A DNA stretch of 64,000 nucleotides, taken from the NCBI GenBank assembly GCA_963750535.1, contig CAVVRF010000025.1, positions 300,721 to 364,720 on the forward strand, given 5' to 3'. Both the position numbers and the translations under genes were made by a program. The notes beneath the pieces were generated by a model. That model was not told where the DNA came from, did not search any database, and saw only the letters and a program-made list of their open reading frames with translations. The number at the start of each line of letters is the position of its first letter. The stretch's first letter is position 1. This document shows, one piece after another, positions 24,624 to 34,337 of this stretch. The DNA comes from JAKFWF01 sp963750535 (GTDB lineage: Bacteria; Pseudomonadota; Alphaproteobacteria; Rhizobiales; Hyphomicrobiaceae).

Positions 24624-26411
24624 GTGGCCGCGCCGATCAACATTCCCGCCTACAGCGACGCGCTCGTCGTGCTCGCCACCGCCGGCGTGGTGGTGCCGCT
24701 GGTCCGTCGCTGGGGGATTAGCCCGGTGCTCGGCTATCTTGGCGCCGGTGCGCTGTTGGGGCCGCTCGGCCTCGGCTCGTTCATCGACAAGGTGCCGCTG
24801 CTCTATTGGCTGACCGTCGTCGATGCGAACAATGTCGCCGGCATCGCCAATCTCGGCGTCGTGTTCCTGCTGTTCCTGATCGGGATCGAGCTGTCCTACG
24901 AGCGCCTTGCGGCGATGCGGCGGCTGGTGTTCGGAATGGGCGGACTGCAAATCGTGCTGTCGACGCTGGCCATCGCCGGCGTACTGCTGCCCGTCGGCCT
25001 GCAGGCGCCCGTCGCAATCATGCTGGCGGCCTGCCTGGCGCTATCCTCGACCGCCATCGTGCTGGAGGTCCTGTCGAATCAGGGCCGCATCAACACGGGC
25101 ACGGGCCGAGCCGCATTCGCGGTGCTGCTCGCGCAGGACCTGGCAGTCGTCCCGATCCTGATGCTCGTCTCGATCCTCGGGGCCAACTCGGGCGGCTCGA
25201 TTTGGTCGACGATAGGAACGGCCTTGCTGCAGGCGACGGCCGCGATCGCGATCATCGCGCTGGTCGGCCGCGTCATGCTGCGGCCCCTGTTCCGCCTGGT
25301 CGCCAGCACGCGATCGAACGAGCTGTTCATTGCCGCGATCCTGTTCGTGATCGTGGCGACCGGAATCATTGCGGCGGTGGCGAACCTGTCGATGTCGCTC
25401 GGCGCGTTCGTTGCCGGACTGCTGCTGGCCGAGACCGAGTACCGCAAGGCGATCGAGGCGACGGTCGAGCCGTTCAAGGGCCTGCTGCTCGGCATCTTCT
25501 TCTTCACCGTCGGCATGAACATCGACGTGCGCGAGCTCGCCCGCGATCCGTTGTGGCTGCTGGCCTGCGTCGTCGGGCTGATCGGCTTGAAGGCGATCTT
25601 GCTGATCGGGATCGCGCGGCTGTTCAAGCTGTCATGGGCGAAGGCGGTCGAAATCGGCTTGCTGCTGGGCCCCGGCGGCGAGTTCGCCTTCGTCGGCATC
25701 GGTCTTGCCGCGTCGCTCGGCGTCGTCGACACACGAACTTCGAGCTTTGCGCTGGCGGTGACCTCGCTGACCATGGTGCTGATCCCGGTCCTGGCGCAGA
25801 TCGCGCGGCGGCTGCAGCCGATGCTGGAGACGCCCAAGCCCGTCGATCCGCAGCTGGTGGTGGTTCCGGCACCGCACGTCAAGCATGCGATCGTGGTCGG
25901 CTGCGGCCGGGTCGGCAGGGTCGTGTGCGAGATGCTCGAGAGCCATGGCGTGCCCTACACCGCCACCGATCTTGATCCCGGCATGGTCTCCAAGCAGCGG
26001 CGCGAAGGCATTGAAATCTACTTCGGCGACGCGACGAGACCGGACTTCCTCAAGGCTTGCGGCATCATGGATGCGGCCGGAGTGATCATCACCGTGCAGT
26101 CGCGCGTCGTCATCGAGACGGTCGTCGCCGAGGTGCTGAGGCTGCGGCCGGACATCCTGATCATATCGCGCGCCCGCGACGCGGAGCAGGCCCGTCTCCT
26201 CTATGCCGCTGGCGTGACCGACGCGGTGCCGGAAACGATCGAGGCCAGCCTGCAGCTCTCCGAGGCCGCCCTCGTCGCGCTCGGCAAGCCGGCCGGCCCG
26301 GTCATCGCCTCGATCCACGAGAAGCGCGACGAATTCCGCCGCGAGTTGCAGGAGGCGGCGCAGAAGGCCGGACTCAGCACGACCCGCTCCATCCGCGCCA
26401 AGGGCACGTGA
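24624..26411 (+). CDS. Kef-type cation:proton antiporter with TrkA-N domain
   Basis: 595 residues from a GTG at 24624, with GGAG eight bases upstream; the open frame upstream overlaps the flippase and is a shadow. Residues about 10-385 are the CPA2 Na+/H+-exchanger domain (YLGAGALLGPLGLGSF, VVFLLFLIGIELSYERL, ALSSTAIVLEVL, GLLLGIFFFTVGMNIDV, GLLLGPGGEFAFVGIG). Residues about 410-530 are a TrkA-N/RCK nucleotide-binding domain (AIVVGCGRVGRVVCEML). This architecture is that of KefB/KefC-like K+ efflux systems. No ancillary KefF/KefG quinone reductase is nearby. Confidence 0.92.
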   Translation: MAAPINIPAYSDALVVLATAGVVVPLVRRWGISPVLGYLGAGALLGPLGLGSFIDKVPLLYWLTVVDANNVAGIANLGVVFLLFLIGIELSYERLAAMRRLVFGMGGLQIVLSTLAIAGVLLPVGLQAPVAIMLAACLALSSTAIVLEVLSNQGRINTGTGRAAFAVLLAQDLAVVPILMLVSILGANSGGSIWSTIGTALLQATAAIAIIALVGRVMLRPLFRLVASTRSNELFIAAILFVIVATGIIAAVANLSMSLGAFVAGLLLAETEYRKAIEATVEPFKGLLLGIFFFTVGMNIDVRELARDPLWLLACVVGLIGLKAILLIGIARLFKLSWAKAVEIGLLLGPGGEFAFVGIGLAASLGVVDTRTSSFALAVTSLTMVLIPVLAQIARRLQPMLETPKPVDPQLVVVPAPHVKHAIVVGCGRVGRVVCEMLESHGVPYTATDLDPGMVSKQRREGIEIYFGDATRPDFLKACGIMDAAGVIITVQSRVVIETVVAEVLRLRPDILIISRARDAEQARLLYAAGVTDAVPETIEASLQLSEAALVALGKPAGPVIASIHEKRDEFRRELQEAAQKAGLSTTRSIRAKGT

Positions 26412-26429
26412 TGCGCCGCCGCGGCGACG

Positions 26430-27510
26430 TCACGGCTTCCACTCCTTGGCCTGCTTCTGCACGGCGGCGACATCGAAGCTGTTGATCTCGTCGATCAGAT
26501 CGTTGGTGATGAGATCGGCGGCGCTGGCCTTTTCCTTCAGCACGCCGGCTTTCAGCAGCCAGTCGAGATACGCCTGGTAGTTCGTCGCGACGCTCTCGCC
26601 CCACTTCTTCGCGCCGCCGGCCTCGAGCCGCCAGTTGCGGACGCGGGCGGCGAGCGTGTTCAGATCGTCCTTCAGCGCCGTCGCCTCGTCCTTGCCGACA
26701 GCCTTCGATTGCGGATAGACCTCCCAGAAGATGCGAACCGCGGCTTCCGGATTGGCGATCGCGAACACCGTGCCCATGGCATAGCCTTTGGTCACCGCGA
26801 TCGCATCCTTGCGGCGCGTGGCAAGCGTCTCCTCGAGCGCAACGAAGCCGTTCGACGGAAATTTCTCGATCTCGGGCCGCGGCAGCAATCGCATCTTGAT
26901 GCCGGCGTTCTCGATCAGCGCATATTGCGTGTCGAACTGCGACAGCGCGTCGATCTGCTTGTTGCGCAACAGCGCCGCCGTCTGCGCGCCTTCGCCGGCG
27001 ACCACGATCGACACGTCCTTGTCCGGGTTCATGCCTTCCGCCTGCACCAGCGCACGGGCGACGATCAGCCCCGCCGAGCCCATCGAGATGAGGCCGATCT
27101 TCTTGCCACGCAGATCCGCGGCCGACTTGACCGGGCTGTCGTCGGGCACCGCGAAGCCGTAGATGTTGCCCTGGTAGGCGGTATAGAAATTCTTCGCCTT
27201 CACGCCCTGGGTGCGGATCACCGCCAGCGGCTCGACCGAGGGGATCGAGAACAGCACGTCCCTGGTCGCGACCGCTTTCACGCAGTCGCTCGAGCCGGCG
27301 ATCGGCACCAGGTCGACCTTGATTCCGTCCTTGGCGAACCAGCCCATCTTGGTCGCGACCGCGAACGCCGCCGCCGCCGCGGACGTCATCGTCTTGGCGC
27401 AGAAGCCGACCCGGATCGGTGTCTGGGCCTGGGTCGCGAAGCTTCCGCGCCGCAATCACCAAGCCGGCGGCGGCGGCCGCGAGCAGAGTTTTCAAGTGGG
27501 TCGCATTCAT
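26430..27510 (-). pseudogene. NitT/TauT-type ABC transporter substrate-binding protein (frameshift in signal peptide)
   Basis: The mature protein is open in one frame from 27455 to the TGA at 26430 (about 335 residues): an NMT1/SsuA-like periplasmic binding protein with TPIRVGFCAKTMTSAAAAAF, VVAGEGAQTAALLRNKQIDAL and YQAYLDWLLKAGVL. The natural start is the ATG at 27510, which overlaps the permease stop as ATGA and encodes MNATHLKTLLAAAAAGLVIAA. That frame breaks at about 27447, where one extra base separates signal peptide from mature part. The first intact start after the break would give a signal-less protein. The ligand is unknown. Confidence 0.8.
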
Positions 27511-28321
27511 GTCGCCGGATCCTTCTTGATCTGAGTGTCGTTGTCGCGTTGGCCATCCCAGAACAGCACGCGCCGGCGAAGGCCGGTGATCATGCCGTTG
27601 AGGAACAGCCCGATGAGGGAGAGGATCAGCAGGACACGAGAACTGTCCCGCCACGTCCATGTTGAAGTTCATGCTCTGGATCAGCATGCCGAGGCCGCGC
27701 TCGGAGCCGACGAATTCGGCGACGATGGCGCCGATCAGCGCGAAGATCATCGCGATCTCGAGCCCGGCGAAGATGTAGGGCATCGCGTTCGGCAGCTGCA
27801 GCATCCAGAAGATCTGCGAGCGCGAGGCGGCGAGCGAGCGCATCAGGTTGACGCGGTCCTCGTCGGCCGAACGCAGGCCGACGATGGTGTTGACCATCAG
27901 CGGAAAGAAGGCGACCAGCGCGGCGTTGATCACCTTCGAGGTGAGCCCGAGGCCGAACCAGACGACGATCAGCGGCGCCAGCGCGACCTTCGGCATCGCC
28001 TGGAACATGACGATGAAGGGATAGAGGAAATATTCGACGCGGCGGCTACAGCGCGACCGCGGTGCCGAGCACGAAGGCCAGGACCGAGCCGAGCGCGAAG
28101 CCCATGAAGGTCTCGCCCAGGGTCACGCCGATATGCTCGATATAGATGCCGGACTCGATGCCGCGCTACAGCGCCGGCAAAGATCGCTGTCGGCGGCGGC
28201 AGGATGTATTGCGGCAATGCCGAAATATTTGACGATCCCCTCCCACAGCCGCGAGCACCGCCGCGATCAGCAGCAGGCGCAGCGAAAGGCCGGTGACACC
28301 CTTGGTGATGGCATGGCTCAT
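27507..28321 (-). pseudogene. NitT/TauT-type ABC transporter permease, broken by five one-base insertions
   Basis: The intact protein can be reconstructed from pieces in all three frames. It starts at the ATG at 28321 (MSHAITKGVTGLSLRLLLIA) and continues with WEGIVKYFGIA, YILPPPTAIFAGA, RGIESGIYIEHIGVTLGETF, SRRVEYFLYPFIVMFQAMPK, the coupling-loop region VNLMRSLAASRSQIFWMLQLP and the end VLLILSLIGLFLNGM. Each junction is repaired by deleting exactly one base, at about 28246, 28209, 28168, 28048 and 27636. The two at 28168 and 28048 create in-frame TAG codons. Apart from these the sequence looks fully conserved. Confidence 0.8.
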
Positions 28322-29100
28322 GGTGCCCTCCGGCGGCGTTGAGGGCGGCGCGGATGCGCCGAACGTAGGCGCCGAAGGTTTCGGTGTTCATGACCTCGAG
28401 CGCGCGCGGTCGCGGCAGGTCGATCGTGAGCTCGTCGCCGATCCTGCCCGGCCGCGGCGTCATCACCAGCACGCGGTCGGCGAGGAACACGGCCTCGGCG
28501 ATCGAGTGGGTGATGAAGACCACGGTCTTGCGCCGCTCCATCCAGATGCGCTGCAGCTCGATGTTCATGCTCTCGCGCGTCATCGCGTCGAGCGCGCCGA
28601 ACGGCTCGTCCATCAGCAGCAGCGCCGGATCGTGGATCAGCGCGCGCACCAGCGCGACGCGCTGCTGCATGCCGCCGGACAGCTCCCGCGGATACCGGTC
28701 CTCGAACCCGTCGAGCCCGACGAGCTTCAACAGATCGATGGCGCGCGCGCGCATCGCCTTGCGATCGAGACCCTGCACGTCGACCGGCAGCATCGACGTT
28801 CGACAGCACGGTGCGCCAGGGGAACAGCACCGGCGACTGGAACACGACGCCGATGTCGCGGCGCGGGCCCCTGATCGGCGTGCCGGCGAGCTTCGCCTCG
28901 CCCTCGGTCGGCGGCATCAGTCCGGCGAGGATGCGCAGCAGGGTCGACTTGCCGCACCCCGACGGGCCGACGATGGCGACGAATTCGCCTTCGCGCACGT
29001 GAAAATCGATGTCGGCCAGCGCAACGACCGCGTCCTTGCCGCCGCCATAGCTCATCCACAGGTGGCGCACGGCAATTTGATCGAACGATGAGGCATTCAT
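28318..29100 (-). pseudogene. NitT/TauT-type ABC transporter ATP-binding protein (frameshifted)
   Basis: The start used is the ATG at 29100; a GTG 45 bases upstream is an alternative. The first part carries Walker A (GPSGCGKSTLLRILAGLMPP) and the Q-loop (DIGVVFQSPVLFPWRTVLSNV). One extra base at about 28794 shifts the frame, and the rest is read in the next frame: LPVDVQGLDRK, signature LSGGMQQRVALVRALIHDP, Walker B ALLLMDEPFGALD and the switch VFITHSIAEAVFLADRV. That frame has no stop before the permease start, so a further lesion near the 3' end is likely. It is first in the three-gene importer operon. Confidence 0.8.
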
Positions 29101-29321
29101 GGCTTTGCCCTGGCGAGCCTCGGCCACGGCATCGATAGTCGCATGCACACAAACCCTCCCTACCGCGCGGCGACCGCACGGCCCTTCTTTTGATCTAGCT
29201 TGTTCCGGGACCACCTGCCGGTCAAGGGCCGCGGTAACCCTGGACATTCCGGGATCGCGGCCGCACATAGTGGTTGACTTGAGCGTTTCTACCGAGTGAT
29301 GCCAGGAAGGCGAGGCACCTG

Positions 29322-29732
29322 ATGACGTCGAAGTCCGGCAAAGTCACCAAGAGCGACGCCGATTGGCGGGCCGAGCTTTCGCCCGAAGCCTATCGCGTCG
29401 CCCGCAAGCACGGCACCGAACGCGCCTTTACGTCGCCCCTCAACGAGGAGAAGCGCCGAGGCGTATTCAATTGCGTGTGCTGCGGCGAGCCGCTGTTCGC
29501 CTCCACCGACAAATTCGAAAGCGGAACCGGCTGGCCGAGCTATAGTCGGCCGATGTCGCCGGAGGCGGTGGGCGAGCAGTCCGACAACTCGTTCTTCATG
29601 CGCCGCACCGAGGTCCATTGCGCCCGCTGCGAGGCCCATCTCGGTCACGTATTTCCTGATGGTCCGCAGCCGACCGGGCTGCGCTATTGCATCAACGGCG
29701 TGTCGCTGACCTTCAAGCCGGATTCGGCCTGA
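29322..29732 (+). CDS. msrB: Peptide-methionine (R)-S-oxide reductase MsrB
   Basis: 136 residues. The SelR fold landmarks are all present: the first zinc-ligand pair CVCCGEPLFAS, the core FESGTGWPSYSRPM, the second pair CARCEAHLGHVFPDGP and the catalytic Cys in GLRYCINGVSLTF. MsrB reduces methionine-R-sulfoxide in proteins with thioredoxin as electron donor. There is no signal peptide, so it is cytoplasmic. The length is standard. The peptidase gene starts 33 bases downstream and may share its transcript. Confidence 0.95.
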   Translation: MTSKSGKVTKSDADWRAELSPEAYRVARKHGTERAFTSPLNEEKRRGVFNCVCCGEPLFASTDKFESGTGWPSYSRPMSPEAVGEQSDNSFFMRRTEVHCARCEAHLGHVFPDGPQPTGLRYCINGVSLTFKPDSA

Positions 29733-29764
29733 GATCGCACGTCGGCACGACAACGGGAGACGGC

Positions 29765-31876
29765 ATGACAACTTTCGAGCGGCGCAACGCGGGCACCCCG
29801 CCGCGCGCGTACAAGCGGCCCGTGGAGGTCACCCGCCACGGTGTCACCCTGGTCGACAATTATGCTTGGCTGCGCGCCGACAACTGGCAGGAGGTGATGC
29901 GCGACCCGGCTGTGCTCGCCCCTGAGATCCGCGCCTACCTCGAGGCCGAGAACGCCTACATGGATGCGGCGATGGCCGACACCAAGGAGCTGCAGGAGAC
30001 GCTATTCCTCGAAATGAAGGGCCGGATCAAGGAAGACGACAGCTCCGTGCCCCTGCCCGACGGTCCATGGGAGTACTATTCGACCACCATCACCGGCGGG
30101 CAATATCCGCGCATCTGCCGGCGCCCGCGCGGCGGCGGGCCAGAGTCGATCCTGATCGACGGCAACAGCGAGGCCGAGGGCAAGCCCTACTGGTCGCTGG
30201 GCGACACGGCGCACAGCCCGGACCATCGCCTGCTCGCCTACAGCGTCGACGACAAGGGCTCCGAGCTATACACCATCCGCTTTCGCGACATGGCGACCGG
30301 GCGCGAGCTGGACGACGCCATTCCCGATACCCGTGGCGCGATCATCTGGGCTGCCGACAGCGCGACGATCTTCTACGTGCGCCTCGACGAGAACCAGCGC
30401 CCGATGTCGGTCTATCGCCATCGCGTCGGCACGCCGGCCGCGGAGGATGCTCTCGTGCTCGACGAGGCCGATGTCGGCTTCTATGTCGCCGTCGGCCAGA
30501 CCCAGTCGGCGAAGTACATCGTGATCGACGTGCACGACCATCAGACCAACGAGGCCTGGCTGATCGATGCCGACCGGCCGACCGAGGCTCCTCGGCTGGT
30601 CGAGGCGCGCCGGTCCGGCCACGAGTACTCGGTCGACCATGCCGTGCTCGCCGACGGCGATCACCTCGTCATCACTACCAATTCCGGCGGCGCCGAGGAT
30701 TTTCGCATCTGCAAAGCTCCGCTCGCCAGCCCCGGCATGGCGAACTGGGTCGAGCTGATCGGGCACAAGCCGGGATGCCTGATCCTGGAGAACGTCGCGT
30801 TCAAGCACCACATGGTGCGGCTCGAGCGCGAGGACGGCCTGCCGCGCATCGTCGTTCATCGCTTCGCCGACGGCGTCGAGCACCAGATCGCATTCGACGA
30901 GGAGGCCTATAGTCTGGGGCTGACCGCCGGCTACGAGTTCGACACCACGACGATCCGGTTCACCTACTCGTCGATGACGACCCCGAACCAGGTCTTCGAC
31001 TACGATGTGGTGAGCCGCGCCCGCACGCTGCGCAAGACGCAGGAGATCCCGAGCGGCCATAACATCGCGGACTACGTGACGCGCCGGCTGCTGGCTCCCG
31101 CGGCCGACGGCGAGCTGGTGCCGGTGACGCTGCTCTACCGCAAGACGACGCCGCTCGACGGATCGGCACCGCTGTTTCTCTACGGCTACGGGTCATACGG
31201 CATCTCGATCCCGGCCAGCTTCGCGACGACGCGGCTGTCGCTGGTCGATCGCGGCTTCATCTTCGCCATCGCCCATATCCGCGGCGGCAAGGACAAGGGC
31301 TATCGCTGGTATACCGGCGGCAAGCACAAGTCCAAGCTCAATACTTTCCGCGACTTCATCGCGGTGGGCGAGTTCCTGGCCGCGAAGGGCTTCACGCGGC
31401 GTGGCCGCATCGTCGCCAATGGCGGCTCGGCCGGCGGCATGCTGATGGGCGTAGTCACCAACATGGCGCCCGACCTGTTTCTCGGCGTCATCGCCGACGT
31501 TCCGTTCGTCGATGTGCTGAACACCATGCTCGACAAGGATCTGCCGCTGACGCCGCCGGAGTGGCCCGAATGGGGCAACCCGATCGAAAGCCGCGAGGAC
31601 TTCGACATCATCAAGTCCTACAGCCCCTATGAGAACGTCGAGGCCAAGGCCTATCCCGCGATTTTCGCCTATGGCGGGCTGACGGACCCCAGGGTCACCT
31701 ATTGGGAGCCGGCAAAGTGGGTCGCCAAACTGCGTGAAAAGAAGACCGACAGCAATCTTCTGGTGCTCAAGATCAATATGAGCGCCGGTCACGGCGGTGC
31801 GTCGGGCCGATTCGAGGCCTTGCGGGAGATCGCAGTCGACTACGCCTTCGCGCTCAAGGTGGCGGGGAAGGTGTAG
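29765..31876 (+). CDS. S9A family peptidase (oligopeptidase B-like)
   Basis: 703 residues from the ATG at 29765. The N-terminal part contains the prolyl-oligopeptidase beta-propeller region (HGVTLVDNYAWLRADNWQEV). The C-terminal alpha/beta-hydrolase domain carries the catalytic triad: Ser555 in NGGSAGGMLMG, Asp641 in GGLTDPRVTYWEP and His676 in SAGHGG. LFLYGYGSYGISIPASF and AHIRGGKDKGYRWY are typical of oligopeptidase B, which cleaves short peptides after basic residues in the cytoplasm. The length is normal and no signal peptide is present. Confidence 0.92.
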   Translation: MTTFERRNAGTPPRAYKRPVEVTRHGVTLVDNYAWLRADNWQEVMRDPAVLAPEIRAYLEAENAYMDAAMADTKELQETLFLEMKGRIKEDDSSVPLPDGPWEYYSTTITGGQYPRICRRPRGGGPESILIDGNSEAEGKPYWSLGDTAHSPDHRLLAYSVDDKGSELYTIRFRDMATGRELDDAIPDTRGAIIWAADSATIFYVRLDENQRPMSVYRHRVGTPAAEDALVLDEADVGFYVAVGQTQSAKYIVIDVHDHQTNEAWLIDADRPTEAPRLVEARRSGHEYSVDHAVLADGDHLVITTNSGGAEDFRICKAPLASPGMANWVELIGHKPGCLILENVAFKHHMVRLEREDGLPRIVVHRFADGVEHQIAFDEEAYSLGLTAGYEFDTTTIRFTYSSMTTPNQVFDYDVVSRARTLRKTQEIPSGHNIADYVTRRLLAPAADGELVPVTLLYRKTTPLDGSAPLFLYGYGSYGISIPASFATTRLSLVDRGFIFAIAHIRGGKDKGYRWYTGGKHKSKLNTFRDFIAVGEFLAAKGFTRRGRIVANGGSAGGMLMGVVTNMAPDLFLGVIADVPFVDVLNTMLDKDLPLTPPEWPEWGNPIESREDFDIIKSYSPYENVEAKAYPAIFAYGGLTDPRVTYWEPAKWVAKLREKKTDSNLLVLKINMSAGHGGASGRFEALREIAVDYAFALKVAGKV

Positions 31877-32017
31877 GCGGGTCGTCCCCGCGGCCTTTGG
31901 AATCGGCGTTTTCGCTCGGCAAGCCGGGCGCGTCGTGATCGCGTCGCGCGGGTGGCGGTCACTGCGGTAGAATGCCCGTCCAGGAGCGATTCGCTCGTCC
32001 TCGGGAGCCATCAGGCC

Positions 32018-33832
32018 TTGACCATTCGCCAGCTATCGCCGGAAACGATCAACCGCATCGCCGCGGGCGAGGTGGTGGAACGCCCGGCGAGCGTGGTGAA
32101 GGAGCTGGTCGAGAATGCCATCGACGCCGGCGCCGGTGAGATCGAGATCGTCACCGCCGGCGGCGGCATATCGCTCGTTCGCGTGACCGACGATGGCTGC
32201 GGCATGTCGCCGGACGATCTCGTCCTCGCCGTCGAACGGCATGCGACCTCGAAGCTGCAGGACGACGACCTGTTCGACATCCGCACGCTTGGCTTTCGTG
32301 GCGAGGCGCTGCCGTCGATCGGCTCCATCGCAATGCTGTCGATCCAGTCCCGGACGCGTGGTGCCGACGATGCCCACGAGATCACCGTCGCGCGCGGCGC
32401 CAAGAGCACGCTGAAGCCCGCGGCGCTCAATGCCGGCACCCGCATCGAGGTGCGCGAGTTGTTCTCGGCGACGCCGGCCCGCCTCAAGTTCATGAAGTCC
32501 GAGCGCGCGGAAAACCTGGCCACGACGGAGGTCGTCCGCCGCCTCGCAATGGCCAATCCCGGCATCGGATTCACGCTGACCACCGGCGAGCGCACCGGGC
32601 TCAGGCTGCCGCCTGCAGCAGCCGGCCCGGAAGGCCATCTCGCCCGCCTCGGACGCATCATGGGTGCCGATTTCATGGCCGATGCCCTGCATCTTGCAGG
32701 CGAGCGGGACGGCGTCCGGGTCGAAGGGTTTGCAGGCCTGCCGACGCTCAATCGGGCCGACGCAGCGATGCAGTTCCTGTTCGTCAACGGCCGCCCGGTG
32801 CGCGACAAGCTGCTCGTCGGCGCCGTCAGGGCAGCCTACGGCGATCTGATCCCGAAAGGGCGGCATCCGCTGCTGGCGCTGTTCGTTGAGCTCGATCCGC
32901 GCGATGTCGACGTCAACGTTCATCCGGCCAAGGTCGAGGTGCGGTTCCGCGATGCGGCGCGCGTTCGAAGCTTGATCATCGGTGGCCTTCGCGGCGCGCT
33001 CGATGCAGCCGGCCATCGCGCCAGCACCGGCGGCGGCGCCGCCACGCTCGATGCATTCGTGACCCCGGCCACGGCATTTGGGACCGCTTCAGCCGGCGCC
33101 GGCGGAACCGGCGCCCATGCGTGGCGCCCCCCGTCGCCCAGCCACATCCGTCCCGGCTTCGCCGACCTGGTCCAGGCGCCGCTCAAGGGCCTCGACGGCA
33201 CTGGCGCCGACGCGTCGGCGTCGAGCGAAGCACCGCGCCCCGACCTGCTGGACAGGCCGCTGGGCGCGGCGCGCGCGCAACTGCACGAGACCTATATCGT
33301 CGCGCAAACCGCCTCTTCGGTCATCATCGTCGACCAGCATGCCGCACACGAGCGGCTCGTCTACCAGCGGATGAAGGCGATGCTGGCGAACGGCGGGGTC
33401 GGGCGCCAGGTGTTGCTGATCCCTGAGATCGTGGAGCTCGGCGAAGCGGAGGCGGCGGCGCTAGGCGAGCAGGCAGGCGACCTTGCCGAGCTCGGCCTGG
33501 TGCTCGAGCCGTTCGGCGTCGGCGCGATCGCAGTGCGCGAGGTACCGGCATTGCTCGGCGATACCGATGTGCAGGGGCTGGTCCGCGACCTCGGCGCCGA
33601 TCTCGCGGCCGAAGGGCACACGCAGCGCCTGCGCGACCGCCTCGAGGCCGTGTGCTCGACCATGGCCTGCCACGGCAGCGTCCGCGCCGGCCGGCGCCTC
33701 ACCGCAGCCGAGATGAATGCGCTGCTCCGCGAGATGGAGGCGACGCCGCATTCGGGTCAGTGCAATCACGGCCGGCCGACTTATGTCGAGCTGAAGCTCG
33801 CCGACATCGAGCGCCTGTTCGGCCGGCGCTGA
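32018..33832 (+). CDS. mutL: DNA mismatch repair protein MutL
   Basis: 604 residues from a TTG start with GGGAG 10-12 bases upstream; starting further upstream adds non-family residues. The GHKL ATPase motifs are clear: ELVENAIDAGA, DDGCGM and GFRGEALPSI. FVNGRPVRDKLL and DVNVHPAKVEVRF follow in the transducer domain. The C-terminal dimerisation/endonuclease domain has D439-QHA-x2-E445-RLVY-Q450, so the last Glu of the DQHAx2Ex4E metal motif is Gln here, along with ACHGSVRAGRRL and QCNHGRPTYVEL. MutL couples MutS recognition to strand incision or helicase loading. A Pro/Gly/Ala-rich linker separates the halves. No mutS is in the window. Confidence 0.95.
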   Translation: MTIRQLSPETINRIAAGEVVERPASVVKELVENAIDAGAGEIEIVTAGGGISLVRVTDDGCGMSPDDLVLAVERHATSKLQDDDLFDIRTLGFRGEALPSIGSIAMLSIQSRTRGADDAHEITVARGAKSTLKPAALNAGTRIEVRELFSATPARLKFMKSERAENLATTEVVRRLAMANPGIGFTLTTGERTGLRLPPAAAGPEGHLARLGRIMGADFMADALHLAGERDGVRVEGFAGLPTLNRADAAMQFLFVNGRPVRDKLLVGAVRAAYGDLIPKGRHPLLALFVELDPRDVDVNVHPAKVEVRFRDAARVRSLIIGGLRGALDAAGHRASTGGGAATLDAFVTPATAFGTASAGAGGTGAHAWRPPSPSHIRPGFADLVQAPLKGLDGTGADASASSEAPRPDLLDRPLGAARAQLHETYIVAQTASSVIIVDQHAAHERLVYQRMKAMLANGGVGRQVLLIPEIVELGEAEAAALGEQAGDLAELGLVLEPFGVGAIAVREVPALLGDTDVQGLVRDLGADLAAEGHTQRLRDRLEAVCSTMACHGSVRAGRRLTAAEMNALLREMEATPHSGQCNHGRPTYVELKLADIERLFGRR

Positions 33833-34215
33833 GCGAACCGATACACGACGCCGCGACGCGACGATGGGCCGGCGTCAAGTGAGCGGCCGGATCGGGTAAG
33901 TCCGTGCACTTGGATTTCGGGTTGCCGACAAAATTTCGGATCGATTGCGCAGGCGGCTACATCGCCGCCACTCGAAAAGTGCGCATTGAATTCCGGGACA
34001 GGCGGCAGAGAAATAAGCGACGGGAAGTTCTTTGAGTATTTCCGGCAATTGTCGATTTGTTGCGATGCGATAATGCGGCGCAGCATTTGCTTAAATGTTT
34101 GACGCAATAGGATCACCACGCCGACTGTTGCAACGAGCATGGCACGGCCAGTCCGAATGGCGTGCCCAGACAGCGTTCTCGGCCAAGTTGGATGCCGCTT
34201 AGTCGCATGATCCCA
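33833..34215. other. Gene-poor, lower-GC intergenic stretch
   Basis: About 380 bases between mutL and the GlsB-like promoter. It is visibly richer in A and T than the flanks. A 165-residue open frame on the minus strand (33781-34278) crosses it and the mutL end, but lacks recognisable domains and is treated as chance. No RNA gene or repeat was recognised. Confidence 0.5.
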
Positions 34216-34244
34216 TTGATATTTCGCCGATGCGCTGATAGTAT
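34216..34244 (+). promoter_or_regulatory. Putative sigma-70 type promoter of the GlsB-like gene
   Basis: TTGATA (34216-34221) and TAGTAT (34239-34244) are separated by 17 bases and match the -35/-10 consensus at five and four of six positions. This would place the transcript start about 85 bases before the ATG at 34338. It is inferred from sequence only. Confidence 0.4.
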
Positions 34245-34337
34245 GAATCTGGTCCATCCATGAGTCAGTCGGGACCAAATCAGCGCTGCTTGCGTGCGAC
34301 CGTAAACAACTCCATCAAAAGCGAAAGGTCGAACCGA

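Noticed and set aside
23355..26411. One 1018-residue reading frame spanning flippase and antiporter
   Set aside because: Its first 420 residues are an out-of-frame shadow of the flippase; the real gene begins at the GTG at 24624 with a Shine-Dalgarno sequence.
27447..28794. Programmed frameshifting in the ABC importer genes
   Set aside because: At least seven separate one-base shifts without slippery heptamers or stimulatory structures cannot be recoding; insertion errors or decay explain them better.
33781..34278. 165-residue minus-strand ORF between mutL and the GlsB-like gene
   Set aside because: It overlaps the mutL 3' end, lacks a domain or good start signal, and crosses the promoter region of the GlsB-like gene.
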